Shown here in pieces: positions 63,185 to 64,000 of a stretch of DNA of 64,000 nt. This stretch comes from Leptospiraceae bacterium (GTDB lineage: Bacteria > Spirochaetota > Leptospiria > Leptospirales > Leptonemataceae), in assembly GCA_020441005.1 (NCBI GenBank), contig JAGRNA010000012.1:1-64000 (forward strand), given 5' to 3'. The translations under genes were made by a program, and so were the position numbers. The notes beneath the pieces are model-generated. The model saw nothing but the letters and a program-made list of their open reading frames with translations, had not been told where the DNA came from and did no database searches. How positions within the stretch are numbered: position 1 is the first letter of the stretch; the number at the start of each line of letters is the position of its first letter.

Positions 63185-63712
63185 ATGATGTTGGAATATT
63201 TGGCTGGAGAGGGCGGACTGGCGCTGCTCGATATGAATCCTGGTTTGGTGATCTGGACCTTTATCGTATTTGGAATTGTACTGTTCTTGTTGTCCAGGTT
63301 TGCCTGGAAGCCGATTGCCTCGGCCCTGGATGAGCGGGCGAATCAGATTCATGCGGATATTCAAAAGGCATCCGACTTGAAAGATGACGCTGAGCGGAAG
63401 CTGGCTGAATACATGCAAAAGCTGGACAGTCTCAAGGAAGAAGGTCATGCCATCATCAACGAGGCCCAGGAAGATGCGCGCAAGCTAAAGGATCAGATGT
63501 TGGCCGAGGCGCGGACCGAGGCGGACGCCATAAAGGGCCGCGCCCTGCGTGAAGTAGGACTGGCTCGAGATGAGGCCCTGCGCAGCATTCATGATACAGT
63601 AGCTGAGGTGGCCACTGCCGTGGCGGCCCGTATACTGGATAAAAATCTGAAAGCCAGTGATCATGCCGACCTCGTGCAGGATACCTTGAAAAACATTAAT
63701 AGCCTGAACTAA
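63185..63712 (+). CDS. atpF: ATP synthase F0 subunit b
   Basis: 175 residues. One N-terminal membrane helix (about 20-42) leads into a long charged coiled coil (50-160). FAWKPIASALDERANQI is the usual junction of the b stalk. It links F0 and F1. ATG 63185 or 63188 starts it, after an AAGGAG. The delta gene follows by 35 bp. Confidence 0.92.
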   Translation: MMLEYLAGEGGLALLDMNPGLVIWTFIVFGIVLFLLSRFAWKPIASALDERANQIHADIQKASDLKDDAERKLAEYMQKLDSLKEEGHAIINEAQEDARKLKDQMLAEARTEADAIKGRALREVGLARDEALRSIHDTVAEVATAVAARILDKNLKASDHADLVQDTLKNINSLN

Positions 63713-63747
63713 AGCGGGCGAGCGACAGGAAGATACAGGTTATCCAA

Positions 63748-64000
63748 ATGCAGGTTGATGGAAAAATTGCCGCTGTTTACGCCAGCGCTTTGTTTGAGCT
63801 GGTTGCAGACCGGCAGTCACAACTGCTGGAAGTGGAAGAGACACTGACAAATATGCAAGCCGTTTTTGCGCAAGATGCGCATATCTGGAAGTTCTTTGCT
63901 TCCCCGGTTGTCAAGCCTGACCACAAGGTGCAGGTGATCCGAAAGGTGTTTGCCGCCGCAAATCTGGACAAGACCCTGGTGAACTACCTGTGTTTGCTCG
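63748..64000 (+). CDS. atpH: ATP synthase F1 subunit delta (3' end outside window)
   Basis: The first ~84 residues are present and the frame is open at the window edge. YASALFELVADRQ and FFASPVVKPDHKVQVI belong to the OSCP/delta N-terminal six-helix domain that caps F1 and binds subunit b. The remaining F1 genes (atpA, atpG, atpD, atpC) presumably follow beyond the window. Confidence 0.9.
   Translation, partial: MQVDGKIAAVYASALFELVADRQSQLLEVEETLTNMQAVFAQDAHIWKFFASPVVKPDHKVQVIRKVFAAANLDKTLVNYLCLL

Noticed and set aside
1-64000. CRISPR arrays, tRNA or rRNA genes, prophage, transposons
   Set aside because: None was found on reading; no regularly spaced repeats, cloverleaf-like sequences or transposase motifs were recognised.

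Overview
The window looks like chromosomal DNA of a diderm bacterium, moderately GC-rich by eye. It carries outer-membrane barrels, many lipoproteins with loose lipoboxes, a Lol-type ABC transporter and a TorF-like porin. The F-type ATP synthase (not the V-type of Treponema and Borrelia), its a subunit with an N-terminal extension, and the lipoprotein-rich content would suit a Leptospirales-like spirochaete of the Leptonema/Turneriella kind. That placement is inference; no rRNA or marker gene is present to fix it. I saw no tRNA, rRNA, CRISPR array, insertion sequence, transposase or phage gene. Gene density is high and many genes overlap by 1-20 bp, so most functions sit in compact operons.

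Layout. 1-9.9 kb: the 3' end of an unknown gene, a cysteine synthase-like enzyme, a LysM/DUF4015 glycosidase-like protein divergent from an AftB-like membrane glycosyltransferase, a UMF1-type MFS transporter with a ~360-residue TPR-like insertion, and serS. 9.9-17.6 kb: sodB, galE, trkA-trkH potassium uptake followed by three unknown genes (two of them membrane proteins), and tpx. 17.6-25.4 kb (minus strand): a five-gene envelope operon encoding a giant lipoprotein with lamin-tail-like segments, an outer-membrane barrel, a phospholipase D-like lipoprotein, a NIF3-like protein and a PrsW-type intramembrane protease. 25.5-32.7 kb (plus strand): GT4 glycosyltransferase, an MnmC oxidase-like protein, then an overlapping operon of esterase lipoprotein, DnaC-like ATPase, folK, acyltransferase and thioesterase. 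32.7-36.8 kb (minus): an unknown protein, then a methyltransferase, ATP-grasp and polysaccharide-deacetylase group.

37-49.5 kb holds the TorF-like porin, a HEAT-like lipoprotein, an NCS2 purine permease, a membrane-bound class III cyclase tail-to-tail with a paraoxonase-like protein, a CoA-transferase with a DJ-1 family partner, two secreted unknown proteins, and a YeiH-like exporter with a NapG/MauM-like ferredoxin. 49.5-55.9 kb is a TetR-controlled cassette (periplasmic lipoprotein-sorting-like protein, two FtsX/LolC-type permeases, LolD-like ATPase, outer-membrane barrel) that reads as a complete trans-envelope lipid or amphiphile route. 56-60 kb has proB, a DUF4234 protein, a crotonase and a CaiB-type CoA-transferase. 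60-60.8 kb is a non-coding stretch with a large palindrome and two copies of a CTTCGAC...GCTCAG repeat. From 60.8 kb to the end runs the ATP synthase operon (atpZ-like, atpI-like, atpB, atpE, atpF, start of atpH).

The best candidates for undescribed biology are the 17.7-25.4 kb lipoprotein/barrel/PLD/PrsW operon, the MFS-TPR hybrid, and the TetR-ABC-barrel cassette.
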